Shown piece after piece: positions 36,755 through 44,636 of a stretch of DNA of 64,000 nt. Position 1 is the stretch's first letter. Each line of letters starts with the position of its first letter. Source of the DNA: Planctomycetota bacterium (lineage in GTDB: Bacteria; Planctomycetota; Planctomycetia; Pirellulales; UBA1268); assembly GCA_016872555.1 (NCBI GenBank), contig VGZO01000019.1:1-64000 (forward strand). The letters are read 5' to 3'. The notes under the pieces are model-generated. The model did not search any database. It was not told the origin of the DNA and saw only the letters and a program-made list of their open reading frames with translations. A program made the translations under genes and the position numbers.

Positions 36755-37755
36755 CACGCCTCCCGGCTGAAAGCGGCGTCGAAGGCACGACGGGCGGTCG
36801 GGAAGTCGAGCGTACGGACGAAACCGGCCGCCTCGGCGGCGCCATGCTCGCGGTCCATGCCGCTGTCCTCCCACTCGACCGACAGCGGACCGCCGTAGCC
36901 GATCCGATTGAGCGCGCGGATGACCGCCTCGAAGTCGATCGCACCCCTCCCCGGCGAGCGGAAGTCCCAGCCCCGGCGTGGATCGCCGAAGGGAAGATGG
37001 CTGCCGAGGATCCCGCTGCTGCCGTCGAGCGTGGTGGCGGCGTCTTTGACGTGGACGTGGTGGATCCGGTCGGGGAAGGCGCCGATGAACGCCACGGGAT
37101 CGACTCCCTGCCAGTGGAGGTGGCTGGGGTCGAAGTTGAATCCGAATTCGTCGCGGCGCCCGATCGCGTCGAGCGCCCGGGCCGCGGTCACGGTGTCGTA
37201 GGCGATCTCGCCGGGATGGACCTCCAGTGCGAAGCGCACGCCGCACTCGGCGAACACGTCGAGGATCGGATTCCAGCGTTCGGCGAACGCGCGGAATCCC
37301 TCCTCGATCCACTCCGGGGGCACCGGGGGAAACGAGTACAGCAGCGGCCAGATCGACGAGCCGGTGAAGCCGCAGACGACCGCGACGCCGAGCCGGCGCG
37401 CGGCCCGGGCCGTCTCCATCATCTCGGCGGCGGCGCGGCGGTTGACCCCCACCGGGTCGCCGTCGCCCCAGACATGGGGCGGGAGGATCGCCCGGTGGCG
37501 GTCGTCGATCCGGTCGCAGACGGCCTGGCCGACGAGGTGGGAGGAGATCGCGTGCACGCACAGCTCGTGGCGCTCGAGCGTGTCGCGGATCGCCGCGCAG
37601 TAGCCGGTCTCGGCGACGGCACGGCGGACGTCGAAGTGGTCGCCCCAGCAGGCCAGCTCGAGGCCGTCGAAGCCGAACGACCGCGCCTTGCGGGCGAGAT
37701 CTTCCAGCGGCAGGTCGGCCCACTGGCCGGTGAACAGGGTGACGGGGCGGGGCAT
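36754..37755 (-). CDS. Sugar phosphate isomerase/epimerase (TIM barrel)
   Basis: The 333 residues form an AP-endonuclease-2/xylose-isomerase-like TIM barrel. Conserved points are [20 protein letters not shown] with [30 protein letters not shown] (a Glu metal ligand), [16 protein letters not shown] (Asp and His ligands), IHHVHVKDA, and [15 protein letters not shown]. Planctomycetes encode many such proteins, often beside Gfo/Idh/MocA oxidoreductases, and the substrate here is unknown. It starts 86 bp after the LptF/G-like gene; its stop overlaps the start of the metallopeptidase-like gene by one base. Confidence 0.88.
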   Translation of the reverse strand: MPRPVTLFTGQWADLPLEDLARKARSFGFDGLELACWGDHFDVRRAVAETGYCAAIRDTLERHELCVHAISSHLVGQAVCDRIDDRHRAILPPHVWGDGDPVGVNRRAAAEMMETARAARRLGVAVVCGFTGSSIWPLLYSFPPVPPEWIEEGFRAFAERWNPILDVFAECGVRFALEVHPGEIAYDTVTAARALDAIGRRDEFGFNFDPSHLHWQGVDPVAFIGAFPDRIHHVHVKDAATTLDGSSGILGSHLPFGDPRRGWDFRSPGRGAIDFEAVIRALNRIGYGGPLSVEWEDSGMDREHGAAEAAGFVRTLDFPTARRAFDAAFSREA

Positions 37756-37810
37756 GGGGGCGGGTCCGGTGGATGAGAAAACCAAGTCTGCCAGCTTCCC
37801 AGGGGCGCGG

Positions 37811-37827
37811 AAAAGACCGCCAGCGGC
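37811..37827 (-). terminator. Possible short terminator after the LptF/G-like gene
   Basis: On the - strand the sequence GCCGCTGGCGGTCTTTT forms a small CCGC/GCGG stem followed by TCTTTT, 15 bp downstream of the permease stop. The stem is only 4-5 bp, so this is a weak candidate separating the PP2C/permease pair from the isomerase gene. Confidence 0.28.
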
Positions 37828-37841
37828 CCCGGGGTGCCGGC

Positions 37842-39026
37842 TCAGGTGCGGAGCACGCGCCGCAGCAGCCACGCCCCCCACAGGCAGACCAGCACGTTGC
37901 CCGTCCAGACGGCCACCGGCGGGACCGAGCCCGACTTGGCCTGCGAGACCCCGAACATGAACACCGGGTAGTAGACCAGGAGGATCGGCAGGAAGCAGAG
38001 GAAGAAGCTCGTGAGGAAGTCGGCGTTGCGCAGCCGGATCGCCATCGGCGCCCCGACGAGCACGAAGCACAGCGCCGAGAAGCCGTTGGCCCACCGGCGC
38101 CACGGCTCCATCACGATCCGGTGGTAGCGGCCGCGCTCGGCGGCGGCGACGCCGCGCTCGTGCTCCACCGCGCGCGGCAGCGTGCCCTCCAGACGCCCCT
38201 CGAGGAGGGCCAGGGCGCGCTTGCCGGCGGCCAGTTGCTCGATGCGGCTGATGCGCTCCGCCTGCTCGACGCGCGCCGCGGCGAAGTCGGCCATCGCGAT
38301 CTCCGACGGGCTCGTCGAGCCCCCGCCCTTGCGGCTCACGGCGTCGAGGGGCAACTCGCGTTCGATGGTGTCGGGGAACACCGCCTTGACGTCGCCGACA
38401 TGGAGGGTGCCGTTGCGGCACAGCACGGTGAGCGTGCCGGCGTCCGGATTGGCGCGGAGCTCGGCGGCCGCCGCCGAGATCGTCACCGCCGGGCCGCCGC
38501 CCGACGGCTGGATCGAGAGCGTCGGCCGGACCAGCGTCCGCCCCTCGACGGCCTTGACGTTGATCGAGACCTGTGCGGTGGCGTAGGCGCGCTGCTGCCG
38601 CAGCCGCCCGTAGATGATGTCCTCGACGCTGGAGACGATCACGCGGCGGACACCGTCGCGCCCCCACGACACGGCCACGTCGTTGAGCCACACCGACACC
38701 AGGCTCACCGCCACCGCCAGCCCGAGCGCCGGGCGGATCGCCGCCAGCGGGGTGATGCCCGCCGCCTTGAGCGCCGTGATCTCGTTGGCCGCGGACATCC
38801 GCCCGAACACGCTGGCGACCGCGAACAGCATCGTCCCCGGCACCGCGAACCGCATCGCCTCGGGGAGGATGTACGGCACCAACGCCACGATCTGCACCAG
38901 CCCCAGCCCCTGCTGCTGCGCCTCCTTCACCAGCCCGACGACGAGCATGAACAGCGTCAGCGCCCCGAGGGCCACGAGGAACACCCGGAGCAGCTCGCGG
39001 AGCACGTAGCGCGTGATGATCGTCAT
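37842..39026 (-). CDS. LptF/LptG-family permease
   Basis: This inner-membrane subunit of the lipopolysaccharide export ABC transporter family (YjgP/YjgQ) has 394 residues. It begins [20 protein letters not shown], the standard N-terminal amphipathic segment and first helix. There are three helices before residue ~120, including the conserved [16 protein letters not shown] periplasmic jellyroll-like domain follows to about ~300, then three C-terminal helices ([38 protein letters not shown]). Partner LptB and a second permease are not in the window; the LptD-like protein is 11 kb away. Its start overlaps the PP2C stop (ATGA), so the two are coupled. Confidence 0.9.
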   Translation of the reverse strand: MTIITRYVLRELLRVFLVALGALTLFMLVVGLVKEAQQQGLGLVQIVALVPYILPEAMRFAVPGTMLFAVASVFGRMSAANEITALKAAGITPLAAIRPALGLAVAVSLVSVWLNDVAVSWGRDGVRRVIVSSVEDIIYGRLRQQRAYATAQVSINVKAVEGRTLVRPTLSIQPSGGGPAVTISAAAAELRANPDAGTLTVLCRNGTLHVGDVKAVFPDTIERELPLDAVSRKGGGSTSPSEIAMADFAAARVEQAERISRIEQLAAGKRALALLEGRLEGTLPRAVEHERGVAAAERGRYHRIVMEPWRRWANGFSALCFVLVGAPMAIRLRNADFLTSFFLCFLPILLVYYPVFMFGVSQAKSGSVPPVAVWTGNVLVCLWGAWLLRRVLRT

Positions 39027-40381
39027 GCCGGCCCCCGCGGCATGGGTGGCGTGCCGATCCCCGTCGTCCCGCCGGTGGTGTCGCCGCCCCGCGCCGCCTC
39101 GAGCGACCGCATGTAGATCGCGACCGCGGCCGCGATCTCCGCCAGGGCCTCGCCGACCGCCTGCCCGGCGCCGCGCTGGCGGGCCCGGGCGAGATGCTCG
39201 AGGGTCCGCAGGCGCTGCGGTTCGTCGAGGCCGTCGGAGGCGGACTCGATGCTGCCCACGATCCCCTCGAGGAGGGCCGGGCGCGGGCTCGAGTCGTACG
39301 ACCGGTAGGGTGCGCGGCCGAGGCGCCCGCCGGGCTGGAGGACGAAGCGACCGCCGACGTCGGCCGGGAGGAAGCCGAGGATCGCCACCGCCAGCGCGCC
39401 GAACGCGACGACCAGCGCCAGCGCGCTGATCGCCCAGCAGACCGGTCGCCACGGTTCCGGAAGCCGCGTCGTGAGGTCGCTCCACGGGCTCACCAGCAGC
39501 GACACGAACAGCCCCACGGCCGACGCCGCCAGCGGCCACCAGGCCGGGCGCGTCGGCTGCCGCGGGGTGGGGTCCTCGTCGGTGAGCGGCCAGTCGTCGG
39601 CGCGGCGGTGGCGTGGCGACACCTCCTCCGCGCCGGCCCGGGCGACGATCACCGTGACGTTGTCGGGACCGCCACGGATCAGCGCCAGGCCGAGGAGCGT
39701 GGCGGCCGCGGCACGCGGCTCGAGCCCGGCCGCGAGGAGGCCGATTTCCTCGTCGGCGACCTGGCCGGAGAGGCCGTCGCTGCAGAGGACGAAGACGTCG
39801 CCGGCCTCGACCCCGAACGGGCCCTCGAGGTCGACGTCGACGCACGGATGCGGGCCCATCGAGCGCGTGATGATGTTGCGCGGTGCCGCGCCGGCCTGCA
39901 CGCGCGACAGTCCGCCGCTGGCCTCGAGATCCCAGACGAGCGAGTGGTCACGCGTCAGTTGGTCGATCGTGCCGCGCCGGACGCGGTACACACGGCTGTC
40001 GCCGACATGGGCCACGAGGGCCCCGCGCGGAAGGAGGACGAGCACCGAGCAGGTGGTGCCCATCCCGCGGAACTCGGCGGCGTTCTCGCCGCGCTGGTGG
40101 ATCTCGCCATTGACCTGCTCCAGCGCCCGCCGCAGGGCCAGGGGGGGCGAATGCTCGGCGGTCTTCTCGTAGACCAGCGGCACCTGGCGCGCGGCGATCG
40201 AACTGGCCAGTTCACCGGCGGCATGGGCCCCCATCCCGTCGGCGACGAGGAACAGCCACCCGCGCGCCTGGTACTGCTGGGGGTCGGCGGGGGGGAGAAC
40301 GGCCCGGGAATCCTGGTTGGAGGCGCGGCGGCGGCCGACGTCGGACAGGTCGTGACAGACGAGGCTCGTGCCGTATCCCAC
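39023..40381 (-). CDS. PP2C-type serine/threonine phosphatase with C-terminal membrane helices
   Basis: The 452-residue protein (GTG start) has a full PP2C/Stp1-like domain in residues ~1-250: [61 protein letters not shown] and [13 protein letters not shown], with the metal-binding aspartates present. Two hydrophobic segments follow (~285-305 and ~315-340), then a cytoplasmic helical tail ending in a Gly/Thr/Pro stretch. It would dephosphorylate Ser/Thr-phosphoproteins near the inner membrane. No partner kinase is in the window. Overlap with the LptF/G-like gene suggests a link to envelope export, an inference from gene order. A TAGAAT -10 candidate lies 47 bp upstream. Confidence 0.9.
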   Translation of the reverse strand: MGYGTSLVCHDLSDVGRRRASNQDSRAVLPPADPQQYQARGWLFLVADGMGAHAAGELASSIAARQVPLVYEKTAEHSPPLALRRALEQVNGEIHQRGENAAEFRGMGTTCSVLVLLPRGALVAHVGDSRVYRVRRGTIDQLTRDHSLVWDLEASGGLSRVQAGAAPRNIITRSMGPHPCVDVDLEGPFGVEAGDVFVLCSDGLSGQVADEEIGLLAAGLEPRAAAATLLGLALIRGGPDNVTVIVARAGAEEVSPRHRRADDWPLTDEDPTPRQPTRPAWWPLAASAVGLFVSLLVSPWSDLTTRLPEPWRPVCWAISALALVVAFGALAVAILGFLPADVGGRFVLQPGGRLGRAPYRSYDSSPRPALLEGIVGSIESASDGLDEPQRLRTLEHLARARQRGAGQAVGEALAEIAAAVAIYMRSLEAARGGDTTGGTTGIGTPPMPRGPA

Positions 40382-40427
40382 GCCTTGTCCCGCCTGGGTG
40401 TACCGTCAGGAATTGGGGAACGGCGGG

Positions 40428-40433
40428 ATTCTA
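40428..40433 (-). promoter_or_regulatory. Candidate -10 TAGAAT for the PP2C/LptF-G unit
   Basis: TAGAAT (5 of 6 bases) on the - strand lies 47 nt before the GTG at 40381. The -35 position (about 40450-40456) has no clear hexamer. The four-hairpin element begins about 11 bp further upstream. Confidence 0.38.
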
Positions 40434-40466
40434 ACCCCGGCGACCCGGCCGTCGCGATACGGCTCG

Positions 40467-40585
40467 ACGGACGAACTGTCCGTGGACAAAGCCCTCCATG
40501 GCCTTTGTCCACTGAGGCGACCGCGGGAAACGCCGAGGGTTTCCCGGGTCGCCGTCGGCCGCATCCGGCGGCCGATCACTTTTTT
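40467..40585 (+). ncRNA. Candidate structured RNA: four hairpins and a T-run terminator
   Basis: Four inverted repeats follow one another. H1 is ACGGAC/GTCCGT (40467-40483). H2 is GTGGACAAAG/CTTTGTCCAC (40482-40512), 10 perfect pairs. H3 pairs 40516-40531 with 40539-40553 around a small bulge. H4 is CGGCCGC/GCGGCCG (40556-40574). Six T follow at 40580-40585, the layout of an intrinsic terminator on the + strand. H1 and H2 share two bases, so they may be alternatives. It lies in the 275-bp gap between divergent genes, 71 bp before the PEGA lipoprotein ATG. It could be a small RNA or an attenuating leader; no known RNA family was recognised. Confidence 0.5.
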
Positions 40586-40643
40586 CCACGGGCTGCTAAC
40601 CGGGTCCGGCCCGGATGATCTGGTGGGGTACCGCGGCGCCTGC

Positions 40644-40649
40644 TAGGGT
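40644..40649 (+). promoter_or_regulatory. Candidate -10 TAGGGT for the PEGA lipoprotein gene
   Basis: TAGGGT ends 7 bp before ATG 40657, so initiation from it would give a leaderless or near-leaderless message starting after the T-run terminator at 40580-40585. The -35 region is not recognisable. Confidence 0.28.
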
Positions 40650-40656
40650 CCGCGCC

Positions 40657-41292
40657 ATGGCCATCCCCTGCCCGCCGCCGTCCGCCGCTGCCCGCCGCCC
40701 GTTTCCGGCCCGTGCCCTCGCGGTCGCTGCGGTGCTGGGCCTCCTCACCGGTGCCGGTGGCTGCGTGCAGCGGCGGATGACGATCCGCAGCACTCCCCCG
40801 GGGGCACTGGTCTACGTCGATGATTATCAGCTCGGCCAGGCGCCGGTATCGACCGACTTCATTTATTACGGCACCCGCAAAATCCGTCTGGTCAAGGATG
40901 GCTACGAAACGCTCACCGTCCGCCAGCCGTTCCCCCATCCGTGGTACCAGGTGTTCCCCCTCGACTTCGTCACCGAGAACCTCTGGCCATGGGAGATCCG
41001 CGACGAGCGCGTCGTCGATCTGACGATGGTTCCCGCCGCGGCGATCCCCGCCGAGGACGTCGCCGCCCGTGCCGAGCAGGCCCGGCTCGCCGCCGGTAGC
41101 CTGCCGACTCCGCCACCGCTGGCCCCACGGCTCGCTCCGGCCCCGGTGCCCGCGCCGAGCCCGGCGTTCGGCCCGGCAGGTTCGCCGCCTCCACCACCGC
41201 TGTCGTTCCCGCAGCCGGCCCTGCAAGCGCCTCTGCAAAACGCCCCCGGGCAGGGGCTACCGAGCCTCGGCGCTCCGCCGCTCATGCAATAA
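40657..41292 (+). CDS. PEGA-domain lipoprotein
   Basis: The 211-residue protein has a lipoprotein signal: a basic start, then ARALAVAAVLGLLTGAGGC with the lipobox Cys at about residue 37. Residues ~40-100 form a PEGA-like carbohydrate-binding or surface fold (MTIRSTPPGALVYVDDYQLG, then GTRKIRLVKDGYETLTV). The last ~75 residues are Pro/Ala-rich and disordered, with polyproline stretches. It is likely anchored in the envelope facing the periplasm. PEGA domains are short beta modules in bacterial and archaeal surface proteins; the binding partner is unknown. It is 6 bp upstream of a PaaK-like ligase, with which it may be co-transcribed. Confidence 0.82.
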   Translation: MAIPCPPPSAAARRPFPARALAVAAVLGLLTGAGGCVQRRMTIRSTPPGALVYVDDYQLGQAPVSTDFIYYGTRKIRLVKDGYETLTVRQPFPHPWYQVFPLDFVTENLWPWEIRDERVVDLTMVPAAAIPAEDVAARAEQARLAAGSLPTPPPLAPRLAPAPVPAPSPAFGPAGSPPPPPLSFPQPALQAPLQNAPGQGLPSLGAPPLMQ

Positions 41293-41298
41293 TCGGGC

Positions 41299-42594
41299 AT
41301 GCGGCCGCTGCCCACGCCCCCTTCCCGAGATCGCGCCGACCTCGACCGGGTCAAGCTCGCGCGTCTGCGGGAGCTCCTCGGGACGGTGCTTCCCGCCAAC
41401 CGCTTCTACGCCAGCAAGCTCGGCGCCCGCCGAGCACCGACAGCGCTTGCCGACCTGGCCGACTGGCCGTTCACCACCAAGGAGGAGCTCGTCTCCGGCG
41501 CCGCCGACTCCGGTCTCCCCGCCAACCTCACCTGGGATCCCGACCGGTATGTGCGCTACCACCAGACCAGCGGCACGCACGGCCGGCCCCTGCCGATCCT
41601 CGACGCGGCAGCCGACTGGGAATGGTGGATGGCGTGCTGGCAGACGGTGCTCGGCCGCGGCGCGGTCGGCCCCGGCGACCGCGTGCTGGTCGCCAGTTCG
41701 TTCGGGCCGTACCTCGGGTTCTGGAGTGGGTTCGAGGGGGTGATCGCCGCCGGCGCCCTGGCGATCCCGGCGGGGGGGATGTCGTCACAGGCGCGCTTGG
41801 CATTGGCCCGGAGCACGAACGCCACCGTGCTGCTGGCGACCCCCAGCTACGCGCTGCACCTGGCGGAGGTGGCCGGCGTTACGGGCGACGACCTGACAAC
41901 GCTGGCGGTGCGGCTGGTGGTGGTCGCCGGCGAGCCCGGGGGATCGGTGCCGGCGGTGCGCGCGGCGCTGCGGCGCGCGTGGGGGGCGGACGTGCTCGAT
42001 CACGCCGGTGCCAGCGAGGTCGGGCCGTGGGGCGTCGGCAGCACCGGCGGAGCCATCAACGCGACGCCCGACCTCGAGGTGATCGAGGAGTGGTTCCACC
42101 CCGAGTTCATCCCCCTGCCCCCCGCCAGCGCCGACGATCCCGGCGGTCTGGCCGAGTTGGTCCTCACCACGCTCGGCCGTGCCGGGGCGCCGGTGATCCG
42201 CTACCGCACCGGCGACATCGTCCGGCCGCGCTGGCCGACGGCGACCGAGGTCGAGGCGGGGGCGTCGCCCTGGGTGCGCCTCGCCGGGGGCGTGCTCGGA
42301 CGGACCGACGACATGCTCGTCATCCGCGGGGTGAATGTCTTCCCGTCGGCGATCGACGGGATCGTCCGCGCCTTCCCCGACGTCGTCGAGTACCGGCTCA
42401 CGGTCGATCGCGACGGCGCCCTCGACCGGCTCGCCGTCGAGATCGAGGACCGGCTCCACGCGCCGGCGCGCGTCGCCGACGAGCTGCACATCCGTCTCGG
42501 CCTGCGCGTCGACGTCACCGAGGTGCCGGCCGGGGCGCTGCCGCGCTGCGAAGGGAAGGGGCGCCGGGTCGTCGACCGGCGCCGGCACCGCTGA
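41299..42594 (+). CDS. Phenylacetate-CoA ligase-like (PaaK) AMP-forming enzyme
   Basis: The 431 residues have the adenylate-forming enzyme pattern of the PaaK group: nucleotide loop YHQTSGTHGRPLPI, DHAGASEVGPWG (the A5-like motif), IRYRTGDIVRP, and a C-terminal lid with LGRTDDMLVIRGVNVFPSAI. It lacks no core motif and is the usual ~430-residue PaaK length. PaaK activates phenylacetate, but related enzymes use other aromatic or fatty acids, and no phenylacetate degradation genes are present, so the substrate is uncertain. The predicted C-terminal lysine is near PRCEGKGRRVVDRR. It lies between the lipoprotein and DUF971 genes. Confidence 0.85.
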   Translation: MRPLPTPPSRDRADLDRVKLARLRELLGTVLPANRFYASKLGARRAPTALADLADWPFTTKEELVSGAADSGLPANLTWDPDRYVRYHQTSGTHGRPLPILDAAADWEWWMACWQTVLGRGAVGPGDRVLVASSFGPYLGFWSGFEGVIAAGALAIPAGGMSSQARLALARSTNATVLLATPSYALHLAEVAGVTGDDLTTLAVRLVVVAGEPGGSVPAVRAALRRAWGADVLDHAGASEVGPWGVGSTGGAINATPDLEVIEEWFHPEFIPLPPASADDPGGLAELVLTTLGRAGAPVIRYRTGDIVRPRWPTATEVEAGASPWVRLAGGVLGRTDDMLVIRGVNVFPSAIDGIVRAFPDVVEYRLTVDRDGALDRLAVEIEDRLHAPARVADELHIRLGLRVDVTEVPAGALPRCEGKGRRVVDRRRHR

Positions 42595-42633
42595 CCGTCC
42601 GGTCTGTCCCGACCCCATCCCCGAGGAGCCGAG

Positions 42634-42987
42634 ATGGCCAGCCCGTTTCCCACGTCGGTCGCCCGCACACCGCGCGGCGACATCGCCATCGAGTGGTCCG
42701 ACGGCCTCCGCGCCGAATACTCGCCGCGCTTGCTCCGCGACGCCTGCCCGTGTGCCACCTGCCGCGAGCGGCGCGGGGCGGCGCCACCCGCGGCACCACT
42801 GCTCCCCGTGCTCGCGCCGGCCGATCTGGTCCCGTTGGCGGTGGCCACGATGCGTCCGGTCGGGCAGTATGCCTACGGAATCGAGTTCACCGACGGTCAC
42901 GCCAGCGGGATCTACACGCTCGACTACCTCCATGAGCTGGGGGGTGGGGCGGCGCCGGGGCGCACCTCGACGCCGGCCGCCGACTGA
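42634..42987 (+). CDS. DUF971 (GBBH-like N-terminal domain) protein
   Basis: This small 117-residue protein has the DUF971 signature: IEWSDGLRAEYSPRLLRDAC, the Cys pair CPCATCRE, YAYGIEFTDGHASGIYTLDY and LHEL. The same domain forms the N-terminus of gamma-butyrobetaine hydroxylase, where its Cys/His residues bind zinc. Stand-alone bacterial copies occur near Fe-S cluster or Mrp-type genes, but none is seen here. GAGGAG at 42622-42627 is a plausible ribosome-binding site. The reaction, if any, is unknown. Confidence 0.88.
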   Translation: MASPFPTSVARTPRGDIAIEWSDGLRAEYSPRLLRDACPCATCRERRGAAPPAAPLLPVLAPADLVPLAVATMRPVGQYAYGIEFTDGHASGIYTLDYLHELGGGAAPGRTSTPAAD

Positions 42988-43019
42988 GCCAGGCCCGCGG
43001 GCAGCGGCGTTGACTCCGT

Positions 43020-43027
43020 GGTACGCT
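43020..43027 (+). promoter_or_regulatory. Candidate extended -10 GGTACGCT
   Basis: GGTACGCT lies 87 bp before the fusion-protein gene in the gap after DUF971. TTGACT at 43010-43015 is too close (4 bp) to act as its -35 box. Confidence 0.3.
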
Positions 43028-43113
43028 CGGCGACCGGCCGCGGCCATACGGCTGCCCGGTGCACCCGGAGGGAAGGGTGCGGGGCCGGCGAACGGACGAT
43101 CACGGGGGGAGCG

Positions 43114-44604
43114 ATGCGAGTGGTGCGAAACGGATTCGGCCTGGTGAGCGCAGGGAGCGTGGCCCGCGTCGTCGTGGCGGTGCTCGGCACCGCGGCGACC
43201 GCCGCCGCGGCACAGCAGCCCCCGGCGGCTGCCGCCGATGCCGCCCCGGCCAAGGCGCCGGAAACGGTGACCGCCGAACGCGGTCGGTTCGAGGTCGCGC
43301 TCGAGGCCAAAGGCGACGTCGTTCCCCTCGACGCAGCGCTGATCGACTTCGACCCCCAGGCCTGGCAGCAGCCGCTGCGGATCGTCTCGGTCGTGCCCCA
43401 TGGCTCCAAGGTGAACGCCGGCGACGTGATCATCCAATACGACACCAAGAAACTCGACCAGGCGATCGCCGACGCCGAGAGCGCCGCGGCCGTCGCCGAG
43501 AAAGCGCTCGAGATCGCCCGGCGCGAACTGCCGGTGAGCGAGGCCCTCCATCCCCTCGAGCTCGCCGCCGCCGAACGTGCCGGGCGGATCGCCGCCGAGG
43601 ATCTCAAGCGCTGGCAGACCGTGGAGCGGAAGCAGACCGAGGAGCAGGCGCGGTTCGGCCTCAAGGCGGCGGAGGAGTTCCTCAAGTACGCCAACGAGGA
43701 GCTCCGCCAGCTCCAACAGATGTACAAGGACAAGGACCTCACCGAGGAGACGGAGGAGATGATCCTCCAGCGGACCCGGTTCGAGGTCGAGCAGGCGGAG
43801 TTCCGCCTCAAGAACTCGCGCCTCAACGCCGAGGAGCAGTTGTCCGTCGAGGTGCCGCGGCGCGACGAGGCGGTCGCTGCCGCCGCGGCCCGTGCCGCGC
43901 TCGACCTCGAGAAGGCCCGGGCGACGCTGCCGCTGCGCCTCGACCAGCAGCGCCTCACCGTCGCCAAGGAGGAGCTCGAGCGGGCCCAGGCGGCGCGCAA
44001 GCTCGCCGAACTGAAGGAGGACCGCCTCAAGACGACCCTCCGCGCACCGCGTTCCGGGATCGTGTACCACGGCCGGTTCCACGACGGCGCTTGGTCGACC
44101 GCGGCGGTGAGCAGCAAGGCGGCGGCCGGCCAGGACGCGCCCCCCGGGGAGATGATGTTCACCGTCGTCGATCCGGCCCGCGTCGGGTTCTCCGCCACGA
44201 TCGAGGAGAAGGACCTGCACCTCGTCACCCCCGGGATCGCGGGCCGGGTGACGCCCGACGGCTACCCCGAGGCCGAGATCCCGGCGACACTCGCCGCTTT
44301 CAACGGCGTCCCGAAGAACGGCCGCTACCACGCCCAGTTCGCCGTCGCGCCCCCTGCCGGCGGGCCGGCGCTGCTCCCCGGGATGGGCGGCCGCCTCCGG
44401 GCCATCGTCCATGCCCGTCCCGACGCGGTGACGCTCCCGACCAGCGCCGTGTTCCGCGACGACGACGGCAGCCGCGTCGTCTACCTGCCGGGGCAGCCGG
44501 CGGCGCTGAAGCGCGTGGTCAAGGTCGGCCGGACGGCGGGTGATCGGATCGAGATTCTCGAGGGCGTCGCGGCTGGCGAGGCGGTGCTCGCCAAGCGCCC
44601 CTGA
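43114..44604 (+). CDS. HlyD-like membrane fusion protein
   Basis: ATG 43114 follows a GGGGGGAG site and gives 496 residues. The N-terminus is a cleavable-looking signal (SVARVVVAVLGTAATAAAAQ) rather than a clear anchor. A lipoyl/barrel-sandwich half (RIVSVVPHGSKVNAGDVIIQ) precedes a long coiled coil (~110-310, rich in Glu, Ala and Arg). The second half-motif TTLRAPRSGIVYHGRFHDG follows, then a beta-barrel region and a C-terminal MP-like domain. HlyD proteins bridge an inner-membrane pump to the outer membrane. No pump or outer-membrane channel is adjacent, so this one is orphaned. It is 32 bp from the next gene. Confidence 0.8.
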   Translation: MRVVRNGFGLVSAGSVARVVVAVLGTAATAAAAQQPPAAAADAAPAKAPETVTAERGRFEVALEAKGDVVPLDAALIDFDPQAWQQPLRIVSVVPHGSKVNAGDVIIQYDTKKLDQAIADAESAAAVAEKALEIARRELPVSEALHPLELAAAERAGRIAAEDLKRWQTVERKQTEEQARFGLKAAEEFLKYANEELRQLQQMYKDKDLTEETEEMILQRTRFEVEQAEFRLKNSRLNAEEQLSVEVPRRDEAVAAAAARAALDLEKARATLPLRLDQQRLTVAKEELERAQAARKLAELKEDRLKTTLRAPRSGIVYHGRFHDGAWSTAAVSSKAAAGQDAPPGEMMFTVVDPARVGFSATIEEKDLHLVTPGIAGRVTPDGYPEAEIPATLAAFNGVPKNGRYHAQFAVAPPAGGPALLPGMGGRLRAIVHARPDAVTLPTSAVFRDDDGSRVVYLPGQPAALKRVVKVGRTAGDRIEILEGVAAGEAVLAKRP

Positions 44605-44636
44605 AGGTGATTGGCCAGGCGCCGAGGAGGGATCGA

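Noticed and set aside
40467-40585. tRNA or known riboswitch in the divergent gap
   Set aside because: The hairpins do not make a cloverleaf, there is no CCA or T-loop sequence, and no known aptamer core was recognised.
43010-43027. TTGACT-GGTACGCT as a full -35/-10 promoter
   Set aside because: Only 4 bp separate the hexamer and the octamer, so they cannot act together; only the extended -10 was kept.
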